Assembly (NCBI RefSeq): GCF_026168105.1
Contig: NZ_LBMW01000002.1
Coordinates: 124,001 to 188,000, forward strand
DNA: 64,000 nucleotides
DNA from: Streptomyces hygroscopicus
GTDB taxonomy: Bacteria; Actinomycetota; Actinomycetes; Streptomycetales; Streptomycetaceae
Direction of reading: 5' to 3'
Below are positions 17,666 to 27,733 of the stretch, one piece after another; the first letter of the stretch is position 1; each line of letters opens with the position of its first letter. The position numbers and the translations under genes were made by a program. The notes below the pieces were generated by a model. The model saw only the letters and a program-made list of their open reading frames with translations, was not told where the DNA came from and ran no database searches.

Positions 17666-18874
17666 ATGGCCGACCGGGTCACGGTGATCGGCTGGGACGG
17701 CTCGCCGCTGACCGCCGCGGCGCGCTCGGCCCTCGGGGCCGCCACGCTCGTCGCAGGCGCGGCCCACCATCTCGCGCTCCCCGATGTGCCGAGGACGGCC
17801 GAACGCATCCGTCTCGGCAGCGTCGAGCTCGCCGCCCGCCGTATCGCCGCCCACCGCGGCACCGCCGTCGTGCTCGCCGACGGCGACCCGGGCTTCTTCG
17901 GCGTCGTACGCACCCTGCGCGTCCCCGAGTTCGGTCTGGAGGTCGAGGTCGTGCCGGCCGTGTCCTCGGTGGCCGCCGCCTTTGCTCGGGCCGGGATGCC
18001 CTGGGATGACGCACAGGTGGTCGTCGCACACCGCCGCACCCTGCGACGCGCCGTGAATGTATGCCGCGCCCACACCAAGGTCGCGGTGCTCACCTCACCG
18101 GGTGCCGGGCCCGCCGAACTCGGGCTGCTCCTGGACGGGATCCACCGCACCTTCGTCATCTGCGAGGAACTGGGCACCGAACGCGAACAGGTCACCGTCG
18201 TCACCTCCGACAAGGCCGCCGACCACACCTGGCGCGATCCCAACGTCGTCATCGTCATCGGCGGCCCCGTCACCGCGGCCGGCGGCGGCTGGATCGCCGG
18301 TCGCGACCCGGGCGCGGGGCCGCGCGGCTGGGCGCTGCCCGCGGAGGCGTACGGCGGCCTGCTCGGCGAAGGTGAAACGGATCTGCTGCGCGCCGCCCAA
18401 CTCGCCCGCCTGGGCCCGAGGGTGGGCGACCTGGTGTGGGACATCGGCGCGGGCAGCGGTGCCTTCGCCGTGGAGGCCGCCCGCTGCGGGGCCGCCGTCA
18501 TCGCCGTCGACCGGGACAGGGACGCCTGCGGCCGCACGGCGGCCGCCGCCCGCCACTTCGGAGTGCAGCTCCAGGTGGTGCACGGCGCCGCTCCGCACAT
18601 CCTGGAGAACCTGCCCGAACCGGACGTCGTTCGGGTCGGCGGCGGGGGAGCCGCGGTCGTCTCGGCCGTCGCCGACCGCCGCCCGCAGTGCATCGTCGCG
18701 CACGCCGCGACCCGGGACGCGGCCGAACTCGTCGGCCGGGACCTGTCCGAACACGGCTACGACGTCGAGTGCGCCCTGCTGCAGTCCGTGGAACTCGACA
18801 CGCGGGCCTGGACGGAGAAGGAACGGAGTGTCGCGTTCCTGCTCAGCGGCCGATTGACCGACCGCTGCCCGTGA
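17666..18874 (+). CDS. cobL: Precorrin-6Y C5,15-methyltransferase (decarboxylating)
   Basis: A bifunctional enzyme of cobalamin synthesis that methylates C5 and C15 of the corrin ring and removes the acetate side-chain carboxyl at C12. The 402 residues join an N-terminal tetrapyrrole methylase domain (about 1-200; VTVIGWDGSPLTAAA, LADGDPGFFGV) to a C-terminal Rossmann SAM-methyltransferase (about 230-400; VWDIGAGSGAFAVEAAR). The same two-domain layout is known as CobL or CbiET. ATG 17666 is clear. It is followed by the BluB-CobT fusion, consistent with a B12 gene group; no cobalamin riboswitch is visible in the upstream 127 bp. Confidence 0.92.
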   Translation: MADRVTVIGWDGSPLTAAARSALGAATLVAGAAHHLALPDVPRTAERIRLGSVELAARRIAAHRGTAVVLADGDPGFFGVVRTLRVPEFGLEVEVVPAVSSVAAAFARAGMPWDDAQVVVAHRRTLRRAVNVCRAHTKVAVLTSPGAGPAELGLLLDGIHRTFVICEELGTEREQVTVVTSDKAADHTWRDPNVVIVIGGPVTAAGGGWIAGRDPGAGPRGWALPAEAYGGLLGEGETDLLRAAQLARLGPRVGDLVWDIGAGSGAFAVEAARCGAAVIAVDRDRDACGRTAAAARHFGVQLQVVHGAAPHILENLPEPDVVRVGGGGAAVVSAVADRRPQCIVAHAATRDAAELVGRDLSEHGYDVECALLQSVELDTRAWTEKERSVAFLLSGRLTDRCP

Positions 18875-19217
18875 TCCGGTTGTCGTACCGGCGCGGTAGG
18901 CTGGCCGATCGTTGTACTCCACTCGGGTGATCCGGCACTTCGTCAGTCAATGTCCGGAAACCACGCCCCTTTTGGGGCGAGTGTGGTACGGCAGAACCGG
19001 AGGACGCGCAACGTGGCGCAGTCCACAGCGGACCGCCGCGGATCAAGCTGTCGCGACGGTGGGACGACCGCGACAATGCCCTTCAATGGCTTTGTCGCTT
19101 TGTTGGCGGGTCGTTCGTGCCGCTGGGCACGCACGCTCGTTCTTCACTGCGGGCGGTCGGCGCGACGTTCCGGGCGAGCTGGTCGTAGAAGCACTAACCG
19201 ATGGGCGAGGGGTACGC
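18875..19217. other. Region between cobL and the bluB-cobT fusion
   Basis: No gene is recognised in these 343 bp. A stable hairpin CGCCCC-TTTT-GGGGCG (18964-18979), flanked by CCAC and GTGG, may terminate cobL. A -10-like TAGGCT lies at 18897-18902 with no good -35. I looked for the B12-box and the conserved core of a cobalamin riboswitch and saw neither. An open frame continues upstream of the chosen start of the next gene, but its codon use does not look coding. Confidence 0.5.
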
Positions 19218-22200
19218 ATGACCGACACCGGCCAGGTCCCGGGCGAGGGGCTGCCGGAGAACGCAGGCACGGTGGAGCAGCCGGGCGTCCTCACGCCGGG
19301 CGCGTACACCTACCTCGACCCCTCCGACACCCCCGCCGAGGACGACGACCTGCTCCTGATGCCCGGCCAGCAGGGCGCGTGGGGCAACGAGATGCCGCAG
19401 CCCGGCCCGGCCCCGGCGCAATTCGCCCACGAGCCGGGCCCGCACGAGGCGGCCGGCCGGGACAGCGGTTCGATCGACCTCGGCGGGGTCCGTACGCCGT
19501 CCCAGGCGTCCGCGCCGCAGCGCCGCCCGCTGCACCTCGGCCCGCCGACTCCGGACGCGTCGTCCAGCCCGGTTCGTTCGCTCGCCGACCGCGGGCCCGC
19601 GGACGTCCCGATGCGTGCCTCCGGGCCGCCGACGGCCGGACCCGAGTACCTCGACGTGCCGCAGCTCGGGGAGAACTCCCCGCAGGGCGCGGTGCCGTGG
19701 GGTGCTCCGCCGCAGGCGCAGCCCGTTCCGCCGGCCGGCTTCGAGGGGATGGCCGCAGAAACGGTCGCTCCGGCGCCTATGCCCGAGCCGGTGCCGGCTC
19801 CGGCCGTCGAGGCGGAGCCCGGGGCACCGGTGGGTTCCGGGCCGCTGCCGGGACACGCTGCCCCGGCCGGGTCCGAGGCGCTCGAGGCCTCCGCGCCGCC
19901 GGCCGACGCCGAGCTGCCGCAGGTGCCGGGCGTGACGCAGGACGCCCAGGGCGGGTCGGTGTCCCAGGCGGCCACGCCGCACGTTGCCGACGCCACACAT
20001 GGCGTGCCGGCGCCCGACGGTGCCTTCGGCCTGCACGGAGGCGTGCCGGGTGCCGAGCCCGGGCACGCGCCGCAGGACGCGTCGGCCCCGTCCCTCCACC
20101 AGATCCCCGAAGCGGCGGCCCTGTCGCCGACGCCGGACGTATCAGGGACCCTCGACGCCGTACCGACGGCGGAGGCAGTGCCGCACGCCCTGTCGCCGGA
20201 CGCCACGGCCTTCGCGCCCCAGCCGGACGCCCGGCAGCAGGCGGACGACACGGCACACGCGGGCGCGGCCGTGCCCGCGGCCGACGCAGGCGTACCCGGG
20301 CAGACCGCCGGCGCCGACGTCCCCGCGTACCCCGGCGCCATTCCGCCGCCCGCGCAGGCTCCCGAGCCCGTCCCTCCCGCTCCGGCCGAGCAGGCTCAGG
20401 ACCCCGCCGAGGGCATGACGCCCGTGCCCGGTGGGCAGGCGCCCGAGCCGGGGCCCGTCGCACCGGTCGTCCACGTCGCGGACACCGAGGGTCAGGTCCC
20501 GGACGCCGCGGCCCAGTTGGCGGAGCCCGCGGCCACCGAGGTGGAGCGGCCCGCCGTGGCCGAGGCCGCCCGGACCGTGCCCTCGGCTGTCACCGCCCAG
20601 GGCGTGGTACTCCAGGCGACGGCCGAGCAGGGTCCGGGCGAGCAGCCCGCGCACGCCGAGCCGGCCGCCGTGCCCGCTGCCTCCGCCCAGTCCCCCCAGG
20701 ACCCCTCGCTGGGCCAGTTCCTGCCCGTCGAGGGCGCCGTGCCGCACGCGTCGCACCTGTCCCCCACCCCGCCGCACGCCCTGAGCGTGCCGCCGCTGCC
20801 CGCCCAGGAGCAGCAGTTTGCCGAGGAGCCTGCTCCGGCCGCCGCCGAGCAGGAGGAGCCGGTGACCGACCGGCCGGCGGCGGAGGAGCCCGTCGTCATC
20901 GTTCCCGCCCCGCGCGAGGGCGAGGCACCCGCCCCGGAGCCGCTTGCCGCGGACCCGGAGTCCGTAGTCGCACAGCAGGCGGACGACCTGGACACCAGGG
21001 CCGCCGACCAGGAAGAGAGCACGGCCGAAGTGGCAGACGTACGAGAGTCCACCGGCCCGGCGGCCCCCGGATACGACGACGCCGAACGCGAGGCGGTGCT
21101 GCGCGTGATGCGCGAGCGCCGCGACATCCGCAACGGCTTCCGCGGCGACCCGATCCCGCACGACGTGCTGCTGCGCGTCCTGGAGGCCGCCCACACGGCG
21201 CCCTCCGTCGGCCACTCCCAGCCCTGGGACTTCGTGGTCATCCGCTCGGCCGAGACCCGCCGCACGATGCACGAACTGGCCCAGCGCCAGCGCGAGGCCT
21301 ACGCGAAGTCGCTGCCCAAGGGCCGCGCGAAGCAGTTCAAGGAACTGAAGATCGAGGCCATCCTCGACACCCCGGTGAACATCGTGGTCACCGCGGACCC
21401 GACCCGGGGCGGCCGCCACACCCTCGGCCGCCACACCCAGCCGCAGATGGCTCCGTACTCCTCCGCCCTCGCCGTCGAGAACCTGTGGCTCGCGGCCCGC
21501 GCCGAGGGCCTCGGCGTCGGCTGGGTCAGCTTCTTCGACGAGCGCGAGATGGTCCGCGCGCTCGGCCTGCCCGAGCACTTGGAGGTCGTGGCCTATCTGT
21601 GTGTGGGTTACGTCGACGAGTTCCCGGAGGAGCCCGAGCTGATGCAGGCGGGCTGGTCGAAGCGGCGCCCCCTGTCCTGGGTCGTGCACGAGGAGACGTA
21701 CGGCCGTCGCGCGCTGCCCGGCGAGGAGCCGCACGACCTGCTCGCCGAAACCGTGGCGGGCATCCGCCCGCTGGACGCCAAGGCGCTCGGCGAGGCCTGG
21801 GAGCGGCAGAAGCGCATGACCAAGCCCGCGGGCGCGCTCGGCATGCTGGAGATCATCTCCGCGCAGCTGTCCGGCCTGTCCCGGCAGTGCCCTCCGCCGA
21901 TCCCCGAGCCCGCGGCCGTCGCGATCTTCGCGGGCGACCACGGTGTGCACGCCCAGGGCGTCACCCCCTGGCCCCAGGAGGTGACGGGCCAGATGGTCGC
22001 CAACTTCCTCGGCGGCGGCGCGGTCTGCAACGCCTTCGCCAACCAGGTCGGCGCCGAGGTGTGTGTCGTCGATGTGGGAGTGGCGGCGGATCTGCCCGCC
22101 ACTCCGGGCCTTCTGCCGCGCAAGGTCCGCGCGGGCACCGCGGACATGACCACCGGCCCCGCGCTCACCCGCGAGGAGGTCAAGCAGGCGATCGAGGTGG

Positions 22201-22787
22201 GCATCGAGACGGCCCGCGACCTCGTGGCGGCGGGCAACAGAGCACTGCTCACGGGTGAGATGGGCATCGCGAACACGACCGCCTCGGCCGCCCTGATCTC
22301 GGTCTTCACGGACACCGACCCCTCCGAGGTGACGGGCCGTGGGACGGGTATCAACGACGAGACGCTGGCCCGTAAGACGGAGGTCGTCCGCCGGGCCATC
22401 GAGCTCCACCAGCCGGACCCGGCCGACCCGATCGGCGTGCTGGCCGCGTTCGGCGGTCTGGAGCACGCGGCGATGGTGGGCCTCCTGCTCGGCGGCGCCT
22501 CCCTGCGCACTCCGGTGATCCTGGACGGTGTCAGCGCCGGCGCCGCCGCCCTGGTGGCGCGCGCACTCGCTCCCGAGGTCCTCGCGGCGTGCATCGCCGG
22601 TCACCGCAGCGCGGAGCCCGGCCATGTGGCCGCCCTCAACAAGCTGGGGCTGCGTCCCCTGGTCGATCTGGACCTGCGTCTGGGCGAGGGCACCGGTGCG
22701 CTGCTCGCCCTGCCGCTCGTCCAGAGTGCGGCCAGGGCGATGCACGAGGTGGCGACGTTCGACTCGGCCGGGGTGACGGAGAAGTAG
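19218..22787 (+). CDS. cobT: BluB-CobT fusion: 5,6-dimethylbenzimidazole synthase and NaMN:DMB phosphoribosyltransferase
   Basis: A 1,189-residue protein that appears to make and activate the lower ligand of vitamin B12. Residues about 1-620 are Pro/Ala/Glu-rich, low-complexity and probably disordered. Residues about 621-835 are a nitroreductase-fold BluB domain (RRDIRNGFRGDPIP, TAPSVGHSQPWDF, GVGWVSFFDE), which converts FMNH2 and O2 to dimethylbenzimidazole. Residues about 840-1185 are CobT (KPAGALGMLE, FAGDHGVHAQGV, GEMGIANTTASAAL, GRGTGINDETL), which makes alpha-ribazole phosphate. ATG 19218 follows CGAGGGG. The fusion channels product to the next enzyme; the function of the long N-terminal part is unknown. 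Confidence 0.88.
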   Translation: MTDTGQVPGEGLPENAGTVEQPGVLTPGAYTYLDPSDTPAEDDDLLLMPGQQGAWGNEMPQPGPAPAQFAHEPGPHEAAGRDSGSIDLGGVRTPSQASAPQRRPLHLGPPTPDASSSPVRSLADRGPADVPMRASGPPTAGPEYLDVPQLGENSPQGAVPWGAPPQAQPVPPAGFEGMAAETVAPAPMPEPVPAPAVEAEPGAPVGSGPLPGHAAPAGSEALEASAPPADAELPQVPGVTQDAQGGSVSQAATPHVADATHGVPAPDGAFGLHGGVPGAEPGHAPQDASAPSLHQIPEAAALSPTPDVSGTLDAVPTAEAVPHALSPDATAFAPQPDARQQADDTAHAGAAVPAADAGVPGQTAGADVPAYPGAIPPPAQAPEPVPPAPAEQAQDPAEGMTPVPGGQAPEPGPVAPVVHVADTEGQVPDAAAQLAEPAATEVERPAVAEAARTVPSAVTAQGVVLQATAEQGPGEQPAHAEPAAVPAASAQSPQDPSLGQFLPVEGAVPHASHLSPTPPHALSVPPLPAQEQQFAEEPAPAAAEQEEPVTDRPAAEEPVVIVPAPREGEAPAPEPLAADPESVVAQQADDLDTRAADQEESTAEVADVRESTGPAAPGYDDAEREAVLRVMRERRDIRNGFRGDPIPHDVLLRVLEAAHTAPSVGHSQPWDFVVIRSAETRRTMHELAQRQREAYAKSLPKGRAKQFKELKIEAILDTPVNIVVTADPTRGGRHTLGRHTQPQMAPYSSALAVENLWLAARAEGLGVGWVSFFDEREMVRALGLPEHLEVVAYLCVGYVDEFPEEPELMQAGWSKRRPLSWVVHEETYGRRALPGEEPHDLLAETVAGIRPLDAKALGEAWERQKRMTKPAGALGMLEIISAQLSGLSRQCPPPIPEPAAVAIFAGDHGVHAQGVTPWPQEVTGQMVANFLGGGAVCNAFANQVGAEVCVVDVGVAADLPATPGLLPRKVRAGTADMTTGPALTREEVKQAIEVGIETARDLVAAGNRALLTGEMGIANTTASAALISVFTDTDPSEVTGRGTGINDETLARKTEVVRRAIELHQPDPADPIGVLAAFGGLEHAAMVGLLLGGASLRTPVILDGVSAGAAALVARALAPEVLAACIAGHRSAEPGHVAALNKLGLRPLVDLDLRLGEGTGALLALPLVQSAARAMHEVATFDSAGVTEK

Positions 22788-23024
22788 GGCGGTGCCCGGG
22801 GCCGCGGCCCCGGCGACGCGTCACCGTGCGGCGGTCTCGGGCATCCGTTCCCCGGGCGGAACGGGTGGGCGCGAACGCCCGGGGCCCAGCAGCCGGCGAC
22901 GGTGCCCAGCTCATGGGGGTACCTGACCCGTCAGCTCACCCGCACCGTAAAATCCGCATGTCAGGGCCACTGCAGAGCCGCAGAGGCATCGTTCCGCACA
23001 GCCTGGACGAGGAGCCGCATCTCC

Positions 23025-24257
23025 ATGGCCGAACACCCGCCCTACCCCGTAGGCCTCCGTCTCTCCGGCCGTCGCGTCGTGGTCCTCGGCGGAGGCCAGG
23101 TCGCCCAGCGCCGCCTCCCGGCCCTCATCGCGGCGGGCGCCGACGTCCTCCTCGTATCGCCGGAGGCCACCCCGTCGGTCGAGGCGATGGCGGACTCGGG
23201 TGAGATCAGCTGGCTGAAGCGCCGCTACGAGCCCGGGGACCTGGAGAACGCCTGGTACGCCCTCATCGCCACCAGCGATCCCGAGGCCAACCGCCGGGCG
23301 TCCGCGGAGGCCGAGGCACACCGGGTGTGGTGCGTCCGCTCCGACGACGCCGACGCGGCCACCGCCTGGACCCCCGCGACGGGCCACAGCGAGGGCGTCA
23401 CGGTCGCCGTCCTGACCACCGCCGCGAAGGGCCGGGACCCCCGTCACACCGCCGCCATCCGGGACGCCGTGGTCGAGGGTCTGCGCGACGGCACGCTCGT
23501 CGCACCGCACCACCGCACCCGCACCCCCGGCGTCGCACTGGTCGGCGGCGGCCCCGGCGACCCGGACCTGATCACCGTCCGCGGGCGGCGACTGCTCGCC
23601 GAGGCGGACGTGGTCATCGCGGACCGCCTCGGCCCGCGCGACCTGCTCGCCGAACTCCCGCCGCACGTCGAGGTGATCGACGCGGCGAAAATCCCGTACG
23701 GCCGCTTCATGGCCCAGGAGGCCATCAACAACGCCCTGATCGAACACGCCAGGCAGGGCAAGTCGGTCGTCCGGCTCAAGGGCGGCGACCCGTTCGTCTT
23801 CGGCCGTGGCATGGAGGAGGTCCAGGCGCTTGCCGAGGCGGGCATCCCCTGCACGGTGGTCCCGGGCATCTCCAGCTCGATCTCGGTGCCCGGCGCAGCC
23901 GGCATCCCCGTCACCCACCGCGGTGTCGCACATGAGTTCACGGTGGTCAGCGGCCATGTCGCCCCTGACGACGAGCGTTCGCTGGTCGACTGGCCGTCCC
24001 TGGCCGGGCTCACCGGCACGCTGGTGATCCTCATGGGCGTCGACAAGATCGGGAAGATCGCCGAGACGCTCGTCGCCCACGGCAAGGCTCCCGAAACCCC
24101 GGTCGCCCTGGTCCAGGAGGGCACCACGGCCGCTCAGCGGCGGGTCGACGCCACCCTCGCGACCGTCGCCGAAACCGTACGGGCCGAGGGCGTGAAGCCC
24201 CCGGCGGTCATTGTCATCGGCGAGGTCGTGAAGGCCGGACCGCGACCGGTCGAGTAA
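23025..24257 (+). CDS. cysG: Siroheme synthase: precorrin-2 dehydrogenase/ferrochelatase plus uroporphyrinogen-III methyltransferase
   Basis: A 410-residue bifunctional protein at the branch to siroheme and B12. Residues about 8-150 are the NAD-binding precorrin-2 dehydrogenase domain (RRVVVLGGGQVAQRRL). Residues about 165-400 are the SAM-dependent methylase that turns uroporphyrinogen III into precorrin-2 (LVGGGPGDPDLITVRG, KGGDPFVFGRG, VPGISSSISVPG). The central dimerisation helices of E. coli CysG are shortened here. ATG 23025 follows GAGGAG by about 11 bp. It lies 237 bp after the BluB-CobT gene. Confidence 0.92.
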   Translation: MAEHPPYPVGLRLSGRRVVVLGGGQVAQRRLPALIAAGADVLLVSPEATPSVEAMADSGEISWLKRRYEPGDLENAWYALIATSDPEANRRASAEAEAHRVWCVRSDDADAATAWTPATGHSEGVTVAVLTTAAKGRDPRHTAAIRDAVVEGLRDGTLVAPHHRTRTPGVALVGGGPGDPDLITVRGRRLLAEADVVIADRLGPRDLLAELPPHVEVIDAAKIPYGRFMAQEAINNALIEHARQGKSVVRLKGGDPFVFGRGMEEVQALAEAGIPCTVVPGISSSISVPGAAGIPVTHRGVAHEFTVVSGHVAPDDERSLVDWPSLAGLTGTLVILMGVDKIGKIAETLVAHGKAPETPVALVQEGTTAAQRRVDATLATVAETVRAEGVKPPAVIVIGEVVKAGPRPVE

Positions 24258-24321
24258 CCCGGGGTAACCCGTCCAGTTCCAGCCGTTGGCACCGCTCCCA
24301 GGACAAGGCAGTATCACCCCT

Positions 24322-25143
24322 GTGGCCGATCTCATCACCGTTGAGGACCCCGACGACCCGCGCCTGCGCGACTACACGGGCCTGACCGACGTGGAGCTGC
24401 GCCGCAAGCGCGAACCCGCCGAGGGCCTGTTCATCGCCGAGGGCGAGAAGGTCATCAGACGGGCCAAGGGGGCCGGCTACGAGATGCGCTCCATGCTGCT
24501 GTCCGCCAAGTGGGTCGACGTCATGCGGGACGTCATCGACGAACTCCCGGCCCCGGTCTACGCGGTCAGCCCGGAGCTGGCCGAGCAGGTCACCGGTTAC
24601 CACGTGCACCGTGGCGCGCTCGCCTCCATGCAGCGCAAACCGCTGCCGACGGCGGATGAACTCCTGGCGGCCGCCCGAAGGGTCGTGGTCATGGAGTCCG
24701 TGAACGACCACACCAACATCGGCGCGATATTCCGGTCGGCCGCCGCCCTCGGCATGGACGCCGTCCTGCTCTCGCCCGACTGCGCCGACCCCCTTTACCG
24801 GCGCAGTGTGAAGGTCTCGATGGGCGCGGTCTTCTCGGTGCCGTACGCCCGCCTCGACACCTGGCCCAAGGGCCTGGAGTCGGTCCGCGAGGCGGGCTTC
24901 ACGCTCCTCGCGCTCACTCCCGACGAGAAGGCCAAGACCCTCGACGAGACGGCACCGCACCTGATGGAGCGCGTCGCGCTGATGCTGGGCGCGGAGGGCG
25001 ACGGCCTGTCCACCCAGGCACTGGTCGCCGCCGACGAATGGGTCCGCATCCCCATGGCCCACGGCGTCGACTCCCTCAATGTGGGCGCCGCGGCAGCCGT
25101 CGCCTTCTATGCGGTGGCCACCGGCCGCCCCCCGTCCCCATAG
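24322..25143 (+). CDS. SpoU/TrmH-family RNA 2'-O-methyltransferase
   Basis: A 273-residue SAM-dependent methyltransferase of the knotted SPOUT fold, acting on tRNA or rRNA ribose. Motif 1 is ESVNDHTNIGAIFRSA, motif 2 is LMLGAEGDGLS and motif 3 is DSLNVGAAAAVAFY. An N-terminal substrate-binding region (RRKREPAEGLFIAEGEKV) precedes the catalytic domain. GTG 24322 is the likely start, though the ribosome binding site is weak. The exact target nucleotide cannot be assigned. It follows cysG by 64 bp. Confidence 0.9.
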   Translation: MADLITVEDPDDPRLRDYTGLTDVELRRKREPAEGLFIAEGEKVIRRAKGAGYEMRSMLLSAKWVDVMRDVIDELPAPVYAVSPELAEQVTGYHVHRGALASMQRKPLPTADELLAAARRVVVMESVNDHTNIGAIFRSAAALGMDAVLLSPDCADPLYRRSVKVSMGAVFSVPYARLDTWPKGLESVREAGFTLLALTPDEKAKTLDETAPHLMERVALMLGAEGDGLSTQALVAADEWVRIPMAHGVDSLNVGAAAAVAFYAVATGRPPSP

Positions 25144-25155
25144 GCCCTGTTCCCC

Positions 25156-25335
25156 ATGGCCCCTGTGGACCGGCGCGAGGAGATCGTCGCGGTGTCGCGG
25201 CGCCCCGGCCGGATGCTCCTCATCCAACGGGGTCCCGCGGCGCATCGCTCGGTTCCTCACGCCCAGTTCGTCGCGATGGATCCGGGCTTCGACTGCGACC
25301 CCGAGCTCTTCGAGCGGATCCTGCCACGGCTGTGA
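25156..25335 (+). CDS. Small hypothetical protein, 59 residues
   Basis: An ATG-started frame beginning 12 bp after the methyltransferase stop, with strong G/C third-position use. The product has a basic N-terminal half (MAPVDRREEIVAVSRRPGR) and an acidic C-terminal half (DPGFDCDPELFERILPRL). No family is recognised. It may be real and coupled to the upstream gene, or a remnant of a larger protein. Confidence 0.45.
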   Translation: MAPVDRREEIVAVSRRPGRMLLIQRGPAAHRSVPHAQFVAMDPGFDCDPELFERILPRL

Positions 25336-25371
25336 CGCCCGCGGAGCCCGGCCGGGCCGGGTACTCGGGGA

Positions 25372-26679
<1,308 letters not shown>

Positions 26680-27173
26680 CCCCGCTGCCCGGTCCGTTTG
26701 ACGAGCCACAGCTTACGTTTCCACGGCCGGGTGCGCGCAGAGGCCGCGCCCTCTCGCCCCCATCGATTGTCTGTGCAGGGCAGGAAACTTGAGAGGTGGT
26801 CAGGGGAGGTGCGAGCCCTGTGGTGATGTGCCGCCGGTGATCCCAACCACCCATCGGCCAAGGGTGGTTGAAGGGGCTGGAGGGGATCGCGTGAAGGGGT
26901 GCGTGGACTCCGGCGACACGACAAGCACCCACGGGGCGCCGGCGGGCAGGGCGGGCCGACGCTCGGGGACGGCGGTGGGCGGGGACGCCCTGGAAGTGAG
27001 GGAAGTCACCCGTGGGGGTCCCGGATGGGGCACACGGGGCGTTCCCCTCCGGGAAGACCCTGAGACCTGGGACCGCGTCTCCACCCAGGGGAGTACACCG
27101 CAGGTCATCGCTCATCCTTCGGGAGGCCAGGCAATCGATACGAGGGCATGACGACCCCAGCCCGCCCGGCGCC
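26680..27173. other. Non-coding stretch between divergent kinase and small membrane-protein genes
   Basis: About 490 bp with no recognisable gene. A frame running to 27151 exists on the plus strand, but its product matches nothing I know and it lacks a ribosome binding site. CAACCACCC (26844-26852) and GGGTGGTTG (26862-26870) make a perfect 9-bp stem with a 9-nt loop about 165 bp upstream of the kinase start. It could be an operator or part of the kinase leader. Confidence 0.4.
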
Positions 27174-27233
27174 TAGATTTGAGGTCAAGCGGCGGGTGCA
27201 GCACTCGTCCCCCGAGGTCAGGTACCCGCCGCT
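27174..27233 (+). promoter_or_regulatory. Promoter -10 and structured 5' leader of the 69-residue protein
   Basis: TAGATT (27174-27179) is a likely -10, with a weak ATGACG at 27148. The leader then folds: AGCGGCGGGT (27188-27197) pairs perfectly with ACCCGCCGCT (27224-27233), enclosing an inner CTCG/CGAG stem (27204-27216). The ribosome binding site GGAGAGGG follows about 25 nt later. Such a long stem in a leader may control translation or be a small RNA in its own right. Confidence 0.5.
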
Positions 27234-27269
27234 GCCAACGACAACAGCACTACGGTCAGGAGAGGGACC

Positions 27270-27479
27270 TTGACCCCGACGGCACCGCGGGCACTGGTCC
27301 GCACGCAGGGACGCAGTGCGCACGGCGCCGCGTTCCGCACCCGCCGCCCGGGCCGTCGCCACCCGCTGGTGGCGACCGCGATGGTCCTCCCCCTGGCGGC
27401 CCTGCTCGCGTACGCCTTCGGCGGCTGGGATGCAGTGGTCACACAAGCGTCGTCCGTGGGCGTGATGCTGGGGCGCTGA
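27270..27479 (+). CDS. Small single-pass membrane protein, 69 residues
   Basis: It starts at TTG 27270, 5 bp after GGAGAGGG. The basic N-terminal half (RTQGRSAHGAAFRTRRPGRR) is followed by one hydrophobic helix (VATAMVLPLAALLAYAFGGW) and a short tail. No family function is known to me; I recall small membrane proteins of this size at this place in other Streptomyces. A strong terminator ends the gene, so it is its own transcription unit. Confidence 0.65.
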   Translation: MTPTAPRALVRTQGRSAHGAAFRTRRPGRRHPLVATAMVLPLAALLAYAFGGWDAVVTQASSVGVMLGR

Positions 27480-27566
27480 GCGGCGCCCCGGGCCCGGAAG
27501 AGCGGTCCGGGCGGGGACATCAACCCATGAAACCCCGTGGGGACGGGGGTGCGGCGGACGGCACAC

Positions 27567-27598
27567 ACGCCCGCGCAGCTGGGGAGCTGCGCGGGCGT
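27567..27598. terminator. Strong terminator after the 69-residue protein gene
   Basis: ACGCCCGCGCAGCT and AGCTGCGCGGGCGT form a perfect 14-bp stem closed by GGGG, followed by TGCGTTTGTG. A weaker GC-rich hairpin directly after the stop codon (27484-27520) precedes it. Confidence 0.88.
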
Positions 27599-27733
27599 TG
27601 CGTTTGTGCGCACGGCTGGGAGCGGTACTGCCGACCGTGAGGCAAGCGTGGCGGTCATGTTCGCGGGCACCCGTCGCGCCCGGCCGCACGACCACGTACG
27701 CTCCCCGACACGCCGTACGACCCGAGGGAGCCC

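Noticed and set aside
18875..19217. Possible cobalamin riboswitch before the bluB-cobT gene
   Set aside because: No B12-box or conserved core could be found on reading; only a terminator-like hairpin is present.
18950..22258. 1,102-codon frame overlapping BluB-CobT in another plus frame
   Set aside because: Arg/Gly-rich product without motifs, resulting from third-position GC bias of the true gene.
20142..22745. 867-codon open frame antisense to the BluB-CobT gene
   Set aside because: Typical GC-rich shadow frame. The sense strand encodes recognisable BluB and CobT motifs.
26789..27151. 120-codon frame upstream of the 69-residue membrane protein
   Set aside because: No ribosome binding site, poor protein-like character and no recognised family; kept only as a non-coding stretch with a hairpin.
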